The translations under genes were made by a program, and so were the position numbers. This document shows, one piece after another, positions 1 to 8,572 of a stretch of DNA of 61,683 nt; within the stretch, counting starts at the first letter, position 1, and each line of letters opens with the position of its first letter. Location: assembly GCA_024682115.1 (NCBI GenBank), contig JAIKZO010000083.1:1-61683 (forward strand), in the 5' to 3' direction. The DNA is from Lachnospiraceae bacterium (lineage in GTDB: Bacteria > Bacillota > Clostridia > Lachnospirales > Lachnospiraceae). The notes under the pieces are model-generated. The model worked only from the letters and a program-made list of their open reading frames with translations. It did no database searches and was not told where the DNA came from.

Positions 1-311
1 AGCTCTATCGCGACATCCGTTTTCGGTGCGGATTCGCGTAATGCGGTTGCAACGCTTATGACTTCCTGTACAAAGGGAATTCCGAGATGATTTGCAAGTG
101 TAAGACCGCCCGAACCGGTGATCATGGAATGCAGTTTGATATTCCCGAGTTTTTCTCCGGCATCCGTCAAAAGACCGTGAAGGGTTTCCCTTATGTTAGC
201 GTAATGTCTCTTGTAGTCGGAGAAGAGAATGTTGTGTTCTTTATCGAGTATTGCTATCTTGATGGTCGTGGAACCTATGTCGATACCAAGCGAGTAGTCA
301 ATTTTTTCCAT
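1..311 (-). CDS. 2-hydroxyacyl-CoA dehydratase activase (BadF/BadG family), 5' part
   Basis: This is the N-terminal part of a minus-strand gene that runs off the left edge of the window. It begins MEKIDYSLGIDIGSTTIKIA; the GIDIGSTT stretch is the phosphate-1 loop of ASKHA-fold ATPases, and a TGSGG motif follows near residue 67. Both are typical of the activator ATPases that inject an electron into 2-hydroxyacyl-CoA dehydratases. The ATG at 309-311 is preceded on the minus strand by AAGGAAGA. The cysteines that would hold the bridging 4Fe-4S cluster lie beyond the edge, so a fused or long activase form cannot be distinguished. Confidence 0.82.
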   Translation of the reverse strand, partial: MEKIDYSLGIDIGSTTIKIAILDKEHNILFSDYKRHYANIRETLHGLLTDAGEKLGNIKLHSMITGSGGLTLANHLGIPFVQEVISVATALRESAPKTDVAIE

Positions 312-529
312 GTTTTCTTCCTTATTTTTCAAACTTCATGCAAATTAAGATAATAGCACAGTTGAAGGCTTTTTTCCAATGCTGAGGGCATATTTGTGAA
401 ATATTTATATAAATTTAAGTAATGTTTAATATTTTTTGGTTATGACTTTCGACTATTATATGGTAGAATATATTGACACGTTATGTGGTCTGATAAAAAA
501 CTCTAAATAAAAGTTGAGAGGTGGCTATT

Positions 530-1963
530 ATGAAAAAAATGTTAATAGGTCTGTGTGCCGGTGTTCTGGTAGCGGCTCTTGCGGTTTGTTTTCCTGTTAA
601 AGCCGCATCAGCCAGCGTTACGGATACCGCGACAGTAGGAAGCAGCACATCGGCAGCCGTAGTGATAGGCGGCAATGTTGTTGTATCCGCTACTTTCCCT
701 GCTGCTCCCGCATCGGATGACGGGAATCTTTATCTGTTTGAATTAAAGACTTATGAGTATGCGATACCGGACGGAGCTACTCCGATTGCTACATTGGGAA
801 CAAGTGCAAATCCGGTTGCAACGATCCCCCTTAATCACACATCGGGTGCTTCAAGGCTTTATAACAAGTTTGTATTCTGCGCCAACAGGGGCGGAGTATG
901 GACAATGGTAAACAGCGCTCAGTATATCCAGAACCCCGAAGCTGTTGCCAAGAGATCAAAGCCCAGGGTAACACGTCCCGTGAAGTGTTTCCAGGAAGGA
1001 AATGTTGCAAGTATCAACCTTAACGGTACAGGTACGGACAGCCCCTTCTATAACGTTCTCCACGGAGTGTTCTACGTTGACAATATCAATTCGCCCTGTG
1101 CCGATCCTACGGCAAAGAGCCCGGATTCGCATCCCGTAAGGGCCAATCCGATTAACCAGTACATGTTAAATGCCAATGATGAAGCCGGCGTGAACGGACT
1201 CATCGCTGACATGGTCAATTATGCCACCTATTCAAATATACAGGACTATGTCATCGGAAACGAAGTAAATGAAAGATGTTGGAATTACATGGCGTATACC
1301 GATTGGGATACTTACATGAGGAAATACGTTCAGGTATTCCGTGTATGCTATACGGCTATCAAGTCTGTAAATCCCAATGCCAGGGTTTATGTCAGCATAG
1401 ACCAGGTCTGGAACAAGAATGCCAACAGTTACGAGTATATAGACGGTTATGATTTCATGCTCAAGTTCAATGATCTTATCCGTCAGGGCGGTAACCTTGA
1501 CTGGGATATGGCTATCCATCCTTATCCCAACCCCCTTTACTATCCTAAGTTCTGGGATATGTCAGGTGTGGCAAACGGAAAGAAATTCGCAGCACAGGTT
1601 AAGAACGATCAGGTACTTACTTTCCAGAACCTCTCGATCGTTACCAATATGCTCCAGCAGCCTGCTTTCCTTAACAGGGGAGGACAGGTCAGAGACGTCA
1701 TCATAAGTGAAATCGGAATGGGATCCAACGGCGGACTGGACGCTCAGGCCGCAGGTCTGGCCGCAGCATGGGCCGCATTTGAGAGGAACCCTTATATCAC
1801 GCAGTTCATGTATCTTGAATATGATGTAAACGGATTCTATCCTACATTGCAGGGTAAGGCGATCGAGGTATGGAATGCGCTTGGCACCGATAAAGAAGCC
1901 GAAGTCATGGAATGGGCTAAGCAGGTCATCGGTATTAAGGACTGGTCAGAGGTATTGAGATAG
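530..1963 (+). CDS. Secreted glycosidase-like protein, DUF5722 family
   Basis: A 477-residue exported protein. The ATG at 530 is chosen over an in-frame GTG at 521 because GAGAGGTGG (516-524) is then the ribosome binding site and the protein starts with a normal signal peptide: MKK, a hydrophobic core, and an Ala-x-Ala region near residue 25. The body resembles proteins grouped as DUF5722. A GNEVNE motif and a later SEIG motif are placed like the acid/base and nucleophile glutamates of clan GH-A TIM-barrel glycosidases. That activity is inference; no substrate can be read. It sits 4 bases upstream of the rhomboid-like gene, suggesting co-transcription. Confidence 0.7.
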   Translation: MKKMLIGLCAGVLVAALAVCFPVKAASASVTDTATVGSSTSAAVVIGGNVVVSATFPAAPASDDGNLYLFELKTYEYAIPDGATPIATLGTSANPVATIPLNHTSGASRLYNKFVFCANRGGVWTMVNSAQYIQNPEAVAKRSKPRVTRPVKCFQEGNVASINLNGTGTDSPFYNVLHGVFYVDNINSPCADPTAKSPDSHPVRANPINQYMLNANDEAGVNGLIADMVNYATYSNIQDYVIGNEVNERCWNYMAYTDWDTYMRKYVQVFRVCYTAIKSVNPNARVYVSIDQVWNKNANSYEYIDGYDFMLKFNDLIRQGGNLDWDMAIHPYPNPLYYPKFWDMSGVANGKKFAAQVKNDQVLTFQNLSIVTNMLQQPAFLNRGGQVRDVIISEIGMGSNGGLDAQAAGLAAAWAAFERNPYITQFMYLEYDVNGFYPTLQGKAIEVWNALGTDKEAEVMEWAKQVIGIKDWSEVLR

Positions 1964-1967
1964 TATC

Positions 1968-2873
1968 ATGGGAAGCAGGTTCGAAGCCAGATTCGGTAAA
2001 TATGCCATAAAGAACCTTTCGCTCGTGATGATAGTCTGTTATGCGATAGGTTATATGATAGAACTTCTGGCTCCTTCGCTGCTGGTATATCTTTACCTTA
2101 ATCCGTATGAGATCATTCATCATTTCCAGGTCTGGAGACTGGTATCATGGATACTTGTTCCTCCCGACAGTTTTGATTTCTTTACGCTGATAATATTGTA
2201 TTTTTATTATTCTATCGGTACGTCCCTCGAGATAGTCTGGGGGACGTATCGGTATAATGTTTATCTGTTCTCGGGATATATCTTTACGGTCCTGGGGGCT
2301 TTTATTTTTTACGGGATCAGTTGTCTTAACGGAACGGATATGCTCTGGGATGCATCCATTGCCGGAGTCGCGGTCTATTCGATGCTCTTTACGACGCACT
2401 ATGTCAATATGTCCATTTTCCTGGCATATGCCGCAACCTTCCCCGATGCTCAGATCCTGCTGTTCTTCATAATTCCGATAAAGGTAAAGTATCTTGGCAT
2501 AATATACGGTGCCATCATAGTTTATTCTTTCATTTCATATGTAAAAGCCGGAAATGTTTATCTGCCGATGTGCGTAGTCATCGCATCTTCACTGCTTAAC
2601 TTTGCGATCTTCTTTTTTACGACGAGAAAACATATCGCGAACGGCCTTATGCGGACCGTAAGATCGAGGACCGGTGTCAGGATAAATCCGCGCACAAAAC
2701 AGGAACCGTCCGTTCGGCGGGAAACGGCCGGATCGGTCACCAGGCATAAATGTGCTGTATGCGGGGCTACCGAGATCACGGCTCCGGATCGTCAGTTCCG
2801 GTTCTGTTCAAAATGTAACGGTAATTACGAATATTGCGAGAACCATATATTTACCCACACCCATGTAAAGTAG
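1968..2873 (+). CDS. Rhomboid-like membrane protein with C-terminal zinc-ribbon-like tail
   Basis: A 301-residue polytopic protein with about six hydrophobic segments in its first 220 residues. The start resembles rhomboids: a WRLVSW motif before a loop, then a helix with GTSLE and G-x-Y-R-Y. The catalytic GxSG motif is altered to DASI, and I see no histidine in the last helix, so protease activity is doubtful. After the membrane part comes a basic stretch and a Cys-rich tail (CAVC, CSKC, then Cys and His) that looks like a zinc ribbon. It starts 4 bases after the DUF5722 stop and ends 5 bases before the sigma-like gene. Confidence 0.6.
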   Translation: MGSRFEARFGKYAIKNLSLVMIVCYAIGYMIELLAPSLLVYLYLNPYEIIHHFQVWRLVSWILVPPDSFDFFTLIILYFYYSIGTSLEIVWGTYRYNVYLFSGYIFTVLGAFIFYGISCLNGTDMLWDASIAGVAVYSMLFTTHYVNMSIFLAYAATFPDAQILLFFIIPIKVKYLGIIYGAIIVYSFISYVKAGNVYLPMCVVIASSLLNFAIFFFTTRKHIANGLMRTVRSRTGVRINPRTKQEPSVRRETAGSVTRHKCAVCGATEITAPDRQFRFCSKCNGNYEYCENHIFTHTHVK

Positions 2874-2878
2874 AAAAT

Positions 2879-3631
2879 ATGATAAACGATGAGATAAGAT
2901 TTACCAGAATACTTGAGGATGTAAAAAGCTCCGCCAGGATGAACGGCGGATTCATAAACGAGGAAGAAGTCAAGAAAGCCTTCGAAGAACTGGACCTTTC
3001 CGGGGAACAGTTTTCGATGGTTTTCGATTATCTCAGGAAAAATAACATCGGGATCGGCGAACCGCTTTCGGAGAGCGAACAGCTTGATCAGGATGAACGC
3101 AATATCCTTGAGGAATATAAGAATGAACTTTCGGATCTGGATATCATATCGGAGTCCGAGAGGGAGGCTTTTGCGATAGGTGCAATGGCCGGTGAGGAAG
3201 AAGCCAAGCAGAAGCTTCTCCTTTATTATCTTCCGAAGGTCGTCGAGATATCCAGACTGTATTCGACGCAGGGAGTGCCGGTCGAAGACCTTATCGGAGA
3301 AGGAAACCTTGCTCTGGCGGAAGGACTCGAACTCATCGGCGCACTTGAAAAACCCGAAGAGATCGAGGGCATGCTCATAAAACTCGTGATGGATGCGATG
3401 GAAGAGTCCATAAACGAAGCGGAAGGCGTACGAAGGGACGGTACGAAGCTTGCCGATAAGGTCAACGAAGTGGCGGATGCCGCAAGGGAACTTGCCGGAG
3501 AATACGGGCGGAAAGTGACCGAAGAGGAACTTGCCGACGGTACGGGGCTGAGCTTAAAGAAGATACGTGAAGCGGTAAAACTGAGCGGCCGCAAGATTGA
3601 GGACATAGAATACAAAGATGAAGAAGCTTGA
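2879..3631 (+). CDS. Truncated sigma-70-like protein
   Basis: A 250-residue protein resembling a primary sigma factor with pieces missing. Residues 5-60 read like region 1.1 (alternating helices ending in NNIGIGE). Residues 113-150 match regions 2.1-2.2 (core RNA polymerase binding), including YLPKVVEISRLYSTQGVP followed by DLIGEGN. The tryptophan- and tyrosine-rich 2.3/2.4 segment that melts the -10 box is replaced by an acidic helix (155-182). Residues 188-238 resemble region 3, including EYGRKVTEEELA and LSLKKIREAVKL. Region 4 is absent. It could bind core polymerase but probably not promoters. The ATG at 2879 has only a weak ribosome binding site, so translation may be coupled to the gene 5 bases upstream. 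Family assignment is firm; role is unknown. Confidence 0.68.
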   Translation: MINDEIRFTRILEDVKSSARMNGGFINEEEVKKAFEELDLSGEQFSMVFDYLRKNNIGIGEPLSESEQLDQDERNILEEYKNELSDLDIISESEREAFAIGAMAGEEEAKQKLLLYYLPKVVEISRLYSTQGVPVEDLIGEGNLALAEGLELIGALEKPEEIEGMLIKLVMDAMEESINEAEGVRRDGTKLADKVNEVADAARELAGEYGRKVTEEELADGTGLSLKKIREAVKLSGRKIEDIEYKDEEA

Positions 3632-4067
3632 TGATATGAAGGGTCAAAAAACTTCATATGAGCCGTACAAATATGTCATGTCGGATGTAGGGAACATATA
3701 TATCGGCGCCAGGTATACATACAGAGAACTTCTCGACAACGAAGATGTGAACTTTAAGTTAAAAGCCGTGATCACGCATTATATCTTAAAAGATTCGGAC
3801 GAAAGCAATTCCCTTGAGAGCGAATTGTATTTTCTGAAACCCCAAAGCAATGTTTTTGCGGTTTTCGAACAGCTCAGACCAAGGATTAAAGTTCTTGTTT
3901 TAAAAGACCATAAGGGTTTCCTGGGCAGACGTGAGACACGGTACGAAGAAAGCGTTCTCACTCTGAAAGAACTTACTGAAACGGATGAAGAGACAAAGAA
4001 AGGAGAAGGCATGGTCATAAGCGAGATAGCAATTTCGAAGCTTGCGCTCATGTCATTTACGGTATGA
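3618..4067 (+). CDS. Conserved-looking hypothetical protein
   Basis: A 149-residue soluble protein that I do not recognise. It overlaps the sigma-like gene by 14 bases and the following M16 protease by 4 (ATGA), so the three are almost certainly translated from one mRNA. There is no signal peptide or membrane segment. The sequence mixes beta-like stretches such as KYVMSDVGNIYIGARYTY with charged helices. An in-frame ATG at 3636 is an alternative start. The tight coupling suggests a role with one of its neighbours, but none can be named. Confidence 0.6.
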   Translation: MKKLDDMKGQKTSYEPYKYVMSDVGNIYIGARYTYRELLDNEDVNFKLKAVITHYILKDSDESNSLESELYFLKPQSNVFAVFEQLRPRIKVLVLKDHKGFLGRRETRYEESVLTLKELTETDEETKKGEGMVISEIAISKLALMSFTV

Positions 4068-6967
4068 AGTTTGACAACTATGAAGTAATTGAACACAGAT
4101 GGATATCCGACCTTAACTCCGACGGTTATATCCTTAAACATAAAAAGACCGGGGCCTGTGTTACGTTGCTGCTGAATGATGACGATAACAAGGTCTTTTA
4201 TATCGGGTTCAAGACACCGCCCAAAGATTCCACGGGAGTCGCTCATATCCTCGAACATTCGGTGCTTTGCGGCTCGAAAAAGTTCCCGATCAAGGATCCT
4301 TTTGTTGAACTGGCCAAGGGCTCGCTCAATACGTTTCTTAACGCGATGACATATCCGGATAAGACGGTGTATCCGGTCGCAAGCTGTAATGACAAGGATT
4401 TTCATAACCTTATCGATGTCTATCTTGATGCGGTTTTTAATCCGAACATCTACAGGGAAGAAAAGATATTCAGGCAGGAAGGCTGGCACTACGAGCTTGA
4501 GAACGAAGAGGATGAATTAAAGTATAACGGCGTTGTCTATAACGAGATGAAGGGCGTTTTTTCTTCTCCTGATGATGTTGTCGAAAGAGAGATAATGAAC
4601 TGCCTTTATCCCGGCTCCACATATGGGATCGAATCAGGAGGAGATCCGGATGATATCCCCGAACTGACTTATGAACAGTTCCTGGATTTTCATTCAAAGT
4701 ATTATCATCCCTCAAACAGTTTTATATATCTGTACGGAAATCTTGATGCGGAAAAATACCTTGATTTCATAGACAGGGAGTATCTCAGTAATTATTCATA
4801 TCTGGAAGTCGATTCGGATATCGTATGTACTCCTTCGTTTGACGGCATCAGGGTCATCAACAAAGAATATTCGGTGCTGGATGATGATTCGGATGAAGGC
4901 GCTTATCTGACATATGCACTCTCAGCCGGAACCAGTCTGGACAAGGAACTTTATATAGCACTCGATGTGCTTGATTACGTTCTTTGCAGCGCACCCGGAG
5001 CCCTGATCAAAAAAGCGCTTTATGACAACGGTATCGGAAACGATGTATACAGCAGTGTTGAAACTGGGATCCTCCAGCCTTACTTTGCACTGACCGCAAA
5101 AGGAACATCCGAGGACAGACTCGATGATTTCAGAAGGATAGTGGAAGAGGAGCTTAAAAAGGCTTCGGAAGGGCTTCCGAAAAAGTCCCTCAGGGCTGCT
5201 CTTAATATTTTTGAATTCAGATACAGAGAGGCGGATTTCGGTTCATATCCCAGAGGGCTTATGCTGGGGCTCCAGTCACTTGACAGCTGGCTGTATGATA
5301 AGAAAGCTCCTTTTATGCACATAGAAGAGAACGAAACCTTTGCAAAACTCCGTAAGGGAATAGAAGAAGGATATTTCGAGGAACTCATAAAGAAGTATTT
5401 CATAGATAACGGCCATAAGATCCTTTTGTGCGTAGTGCCTAAGAAGGGACTTACTAAGATAAAGGAAGATGAGCTTAAGGAAAAGCTCTCAAAGAAAAAA
5501 GCAGCTCTTTCAAAAGAGGAGCTTAAGGAAATAGTAAACGGAACCAAGGCATTAAAGGAATATCAGGAAACTCCCGACAGCCCCGAAGATCTGAAGAAGC
5601 TTCCGATGCTTAAGAGGGAAGACCTTAAAAAGGAACCGTTCCTTCCAATCAACGAAAAGAAGACGGCCAAAGACATACCCGTTCTTTTCCATGATATATT
5701 TACGAGCGGAATTAGCTATGCGGGACTGTTCTTTAACATTAAATATCTTCCTGAAGAACTGTATCCCTATGTGGGAATACTCACGGGCGTTCTCGGGCTC
5801 ATGGATACAAAAGAACATAAGTATGATGATCTCTATAATGAAGTGAACATCCATACGGGCGGCATCAGACCTTCTTTTGCAAACTATCCTGATTATTCGA
5901 ACGGCGATGTGAAAAGTTACTTCATCATCAGGGCCAAATATCTCAAGGATGAAAGGTCCGAAGCGTTTAAACTTATCAAAGAGATAATAGTCGATACGGA
6001 CTTTACCGATACAAAGAGACTTTTGGAGATACTCAATGAAACGAAGATGAGACTTCAGTCGACCATGGTAAGCTCCGGTCATCTTGTGGCTTCAATGAGG
6101 GCTACCAGTTATTTTTCAAGGGATGCCTGGATATTTGACAAGATAAACGGAGGAAGCTTTTACCGGTTCCTTTGTGATATCATAGACGGATTTGAGGACG
6201 GAAAGGAAGAGCTCATCGAAAAACTCGGCACGGTATGCCGTTACATATTCCGCAGGGATAATCTGCTGGCCGATTTTACGGGAACCCAGGATGATTATGA
6301 GGGGTTTGAAGATGAGATCATAAACCTCTCCGAGCAGCTCAATAAAGACGGTACTAAGGATGAGGTAAAGACCGGATACGTACCCGAAAAGAAAAACGAA
6401 GGCTTTAAGACCGCAGGATCCGTACAGTATGTTGCACTGGCCGGAAACTATAAGGATAAAGGGCTCGAATACACCGGCGCACTCAGGGTCCTCCGTGTTC
6501 TTATGGCATATGATTATCTCTGGAATAAAGTCAGGGTACTCGGAGGTGCTTACGGCTGTATGGGAGCTTTCAAAAAGACCGGAGACTGTTTCTTCGTTTC
6601 GTACAGGGACCCCAACCTCAGGGATACGATAACGGTATACAGAAAAGCGGCCGAGTATATAAAGAATATCGAACTGGATGAAAGGAGTATGCTCCAGTAT
6701 ATCATAGGCGCATTATCCGAACTTGATATCCCGCTCACCCCTTCGATGAAAGGAAGTTATTCCCTCGGAGCATATCTTTCCGATATCAGCGATGAGGATT
6801 TCCTTAAGGAAAGACAGCAGCTTCTTAATACTGATGCGGATACTATCCGCGGGCTTGCGGAATACATCGAAGCCTTTGTTTCCGAAGACAATATCTGTGT
6901 TGTCGGGAATGCCGAAGCCATTGAAGAAAACAGCGATCTTTTTCTTAATATGGAGCAGCTTATTTAA
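4064..6967 (+). CDS. M16C presequence protease-like zinc metallopeptidase
   Basis: A 967-residue insulinase-superfamily peptidase of the presequence protease type (about 970 residues, two M16 halves in one chain). The inverted zinc motif HILEH is at residues 61-65, and the distal zinc-ligand glutamate is in YNEMKG (Glu161), the expected spacing. The segment after HILEH, with GSKKFPIKDPF and TFLNAMTYPDKT, is characteristic of this subfamily. There is no signal peptide, so it is probably a cytoplasmic peptide-degrading enzyme. The linker around residues 465-530 is rich in Lys and Glu. The start overlaps the upstream stop by 4 bases. Confidence 0.9.
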   Translation: MKFDNYEVIEHRWISDLNSDGYILKHKKTGACVTLLLNDDDNKVFYIGFKTPPKDSTGVAHILEHSVLCGSKKFPIKDPFVELAKGSLNTFLNAMTYPDKTVYPVASCNDKDFHNLIDVYLDAVFNPNIYREEKIFRQEGWHYELENEEDELKYNGVVYNEMKGVFSSPDDVVEREIMNCLYPGSTYGIESGGDPDDIPELTYEQFLDFHSKYYHPSNSFIYLYGNLDAEKYLDFIDREYLSNYSYLEVDSDIVCTPSFDGIRVINKEYSVLDDDSDEGAYLTYALSAGTSLDKELYIALDVLDYVLCSAPGALIKKALYDNGIGNDVYSSVETGILQPYFALTAKGTSEDRLDDFRRIVEEELKKASEGLPKKSLRAALNIFEFRYREADFGSYPRGLMLGLQSLDSWLYDKKAPFMHIEENETFAKLRKGIEEGYFEELIKKYFIDNGHKILLCVVPKKGLTKIKEDELKEKLSKKKAALSKEELKEIVNGTKALKEYQETPDSPEDLKKLPMLKREDLKKEPFLPINEKKTAKDIPVLFHDIFTSGISYAGLFFNIKYLPEELYPYVGILTGVLGLMDTKEHKYDDLYNEVNIHTGGIRPSFANYPDYSNGDVKSYFIIRAKYLKDERSEAFKLIKEIIVDTDFTDTKRLLEILNETKMRLQSTMVSSGHLVASMRATSYFSRDAWIFDKINGGSFYRFLCDIIDGFEDGKEELIEKLGTVCRYIFRRDNLLADFTGTQDDYEGFEDEIINLSEQLNKDGTKDEVKTGYVPEKKNEGFKTAGSVQYVALAGNYKDKGLEYTGALRVLRVLMAYDYLWNKVRVLGGAYGCMGAFKKTGDCFFVSYRDPNLRDTITVYRKAAEYIKNIELDERSMLQYIIGALSELDIPLTPSMKGSYSLGAYLSDISDEDFLKERQQLLNTDADTIRGLAEYIEAFVSEDNICVVGNAEAIEENSDLFLNMEQLI

Positions 6968-6970
6968 TAT

Positions 6971-7876
6971 ATGAGTAAGAATTTCAGATCGGGCTTTGCC
7001 ACGATGATAGGAAGACCCAATGTGGGTAAGTCCACTCTTATGAATCGGATCATCGGACAGAAGATAGCGATAACATCGGACAAGCCTCAGACGACGAGAA
7101 AAAGAATAAGGACCGTATATACAACGGACGAAGCACAGATAGTGTTCCTCGATACTCCGGGCATCCACAAGACCAGGAATAAACTCGGAGAATACATGGT
7201 GAATGCCGCGAAGAGTGCACTCAATGATTCCGACGTCATACTTTTTGTTGTCGAGCCCACGGACATAATAGGCAAAGGTGAGCAGCTCATAATCGAGATG
7301 CTTAGGGGAAGCCGTACGCCCAGGATACTTGTGATCAATAAGATCGATACCGTCAGCAGAGAAAAACTGGTCGAGGCAGTCAGCGCATACAATTCGCTGC
7401 TTGAATTCGATGAGACGGTCCCGGTCAGTGCGATAAAGGAAGACAATATAGATGAACTTATAAAGTGCATCATCGAATATCTTCCGTACGGAGAGATGTA
7501 TTATGATGAGGACACCGTGACGGATCAGCCCATAAGACAGATCGCTTCGGAACTCATCAGGGAAAAGGCGTTAAGATGCCTGAAAGAAGAGATCCCCCAC
7601 GGAATAGCCGTTACGATCGAAAAAATGGAACAACGCCCCGGGATCACGGACGTGGAAGCGACCATAGTCTGCGAAAGAGATTCCCATAAAGGGATCATTA
7701 TCGGTAAGGGCGGATCCATGCTAAAAAAGATCGGGCAGAGTGCAAGGCGCGAGATCGAAGAACTGCTTGAATCAAAGGTGAACCTTCAATTGTGGGTCAA
7801 GGTTCGAAAAGACTGGCGTGATTCGGATATCCTGATGAAAAACTACGGATACGATCCTAAAGGAGATTTTGATTAG
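6971..7876 (+). CDS. era: GTPase Era
   Basis: A 301-residue Era GTPase that helps assemble the 30S ribosomal subunit and binds the 3' end of 16S rRNA. G1 is GRPNVGKS (residues 14-21), switch I carries TTRKRIRT, G3 is DTPG and G4 is NKID. The C-terminal KH domain includes GIIIGKGGSMLKKIG and LWVKVRKDWR. Length is normal. It follows the M16 gene by 3 bases and is followed with no gap by recO, an arrangement common in Firmicutes. Confidence 0.97.
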   Translation: MSKNFRSGFATMIGRPNVGKSTLMNRIIGQKIAITSDKPQTTRKRIRTVYTTDEAQIVFLDTPGIHKTRNKLGEYMVNAAKSALNDSDVILFVVEPTDIIGKGEQLIIEMLRGSRTPRILVINKIDTVSREKLVEAVSAYNSLLEFDETVPVSAIKEDNIDELIKCIIEYLPYGEMYYDEDTVTDQPIRQIASELIREKALRCLKEEIPHGIAVTIEKMEQRPGITDVEATIVCERDSHKGIIIGKGGSMLKKIGQSARREIEELLESKVNLQLWVKVRKDWRDSDILMKNYGYDPKGDFD

Positions 7877-8533
7877 ATGCAGGAGCTTACAACCGTTAAC
7901 GGACTGGTGCTCAAAACACTTCCTTCGGATGAATATGACAGACGCGTCGTGATATTGACGGCCGAGCGCGGCAAGATCTCCTGTTTTGCCAAGGGAGCAA
8001 GAAAACCCAACAGCGTTTTTCTCTCATCGACCAATCCGTTATGCTACGGGACGTTTTTGCTTTATGAAGGCCGGAGCGCATATTCTCTGAACGAAGCCAG
8101 GATATCGAATTATTTTTCCGATCTTCGCTCCGATTTCGAAGGTACCTGTTACGGCATGTATTTTCTTGAACTCGCGGATTATTATACGGTTGAGAATAAT
8201 GATGAAAAACAGATGCTGGGTCTTGTTTATCAGTCGCTCCGGGCTCTGGAAAAAAAGACGATCGATTCCAGACTGATAAAGTGCATTGTCGAGATCAAAT
8301 CCCTTGTGATAAACGGCGAATATCCGGGCGCACCCGAAAAGGAAGACGGAACTTCGTATGATGAGTCCACTCTGTATACGCTTTCCTTCATTGAAAAAAC
8401 ACCGCTTGAAAAACTTTTCACGTTTACGGTCTCCGATAAAGTGCTTTCGGAGCTTACGTGGATAACAACGGTCTTAAGGAACAGATTTTTTGACAGACCG
8501 TTTAAAAGCCTTGAGATACTGAGTGATTTATAA
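7877..8533 (+). CDS. recO: DNA repair protein RecO
   Basis: A 218-residue RecO. The N-terminal OB fold is clear (VNGLVLKTLPSDEYDRRVVIL, then GKISCFAKGARKP), and the helical domain follows with SDLRSDFEG and FLELADYYTVEN. RecO loads RecA onto SSB-coated DNA with RecR. It is shorter than the usual 240-250 residues, and the C-terminal four-cysteine zinc finger of many RecO proteins is absent: the region after INGEYPG carries no CxxC pair. The start abuts the era stop. Confidence 0.9.
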   Translation: MQELTTVNGLVLKTLPSDEYDRRVVILTAERGKISCFAKGARKPNSVFLSSTNPLCYGTFLLYEGRSAYSLNEARISNYFSDLRSDFEGTCYGMYFLELADYYTVENNDEKQMLGLVYQSLRALEKKTIDSRLIKCIVEIKSLVINGEYPGAPEKEDGTSYDESTLYTLSFIEKTPLEKLFTFTVSDKVLSELTWITTVLRNRFFDRPFKSLEILSDL

Positions 8534-8534
8534 G

Positions 8535-8563
8535 TTGAAAAGAATATTGGCTTTGGATATAAT
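8535..8563 (+). promoter_or_regulatory. Promoter of lipoprotein-glyQS-alaS operon
   Basis: TTGAAA at 8535-8540, a 17-base spacer and a perfect TATAAT at 8558-8563. Transcription would start near 8570, only about 3 bases before the ATG at 8573. Confidence 0.7.
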
Positions 8564-8572
8564 TAAAAAGTT

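Noticed and set aside
3779-4489. A 236-codon minus-strand frame across the unknown gene and M16 start
   Set aside because: It lies opposite two well-supported, tightly coupled genes and shows no recognisable protein features.
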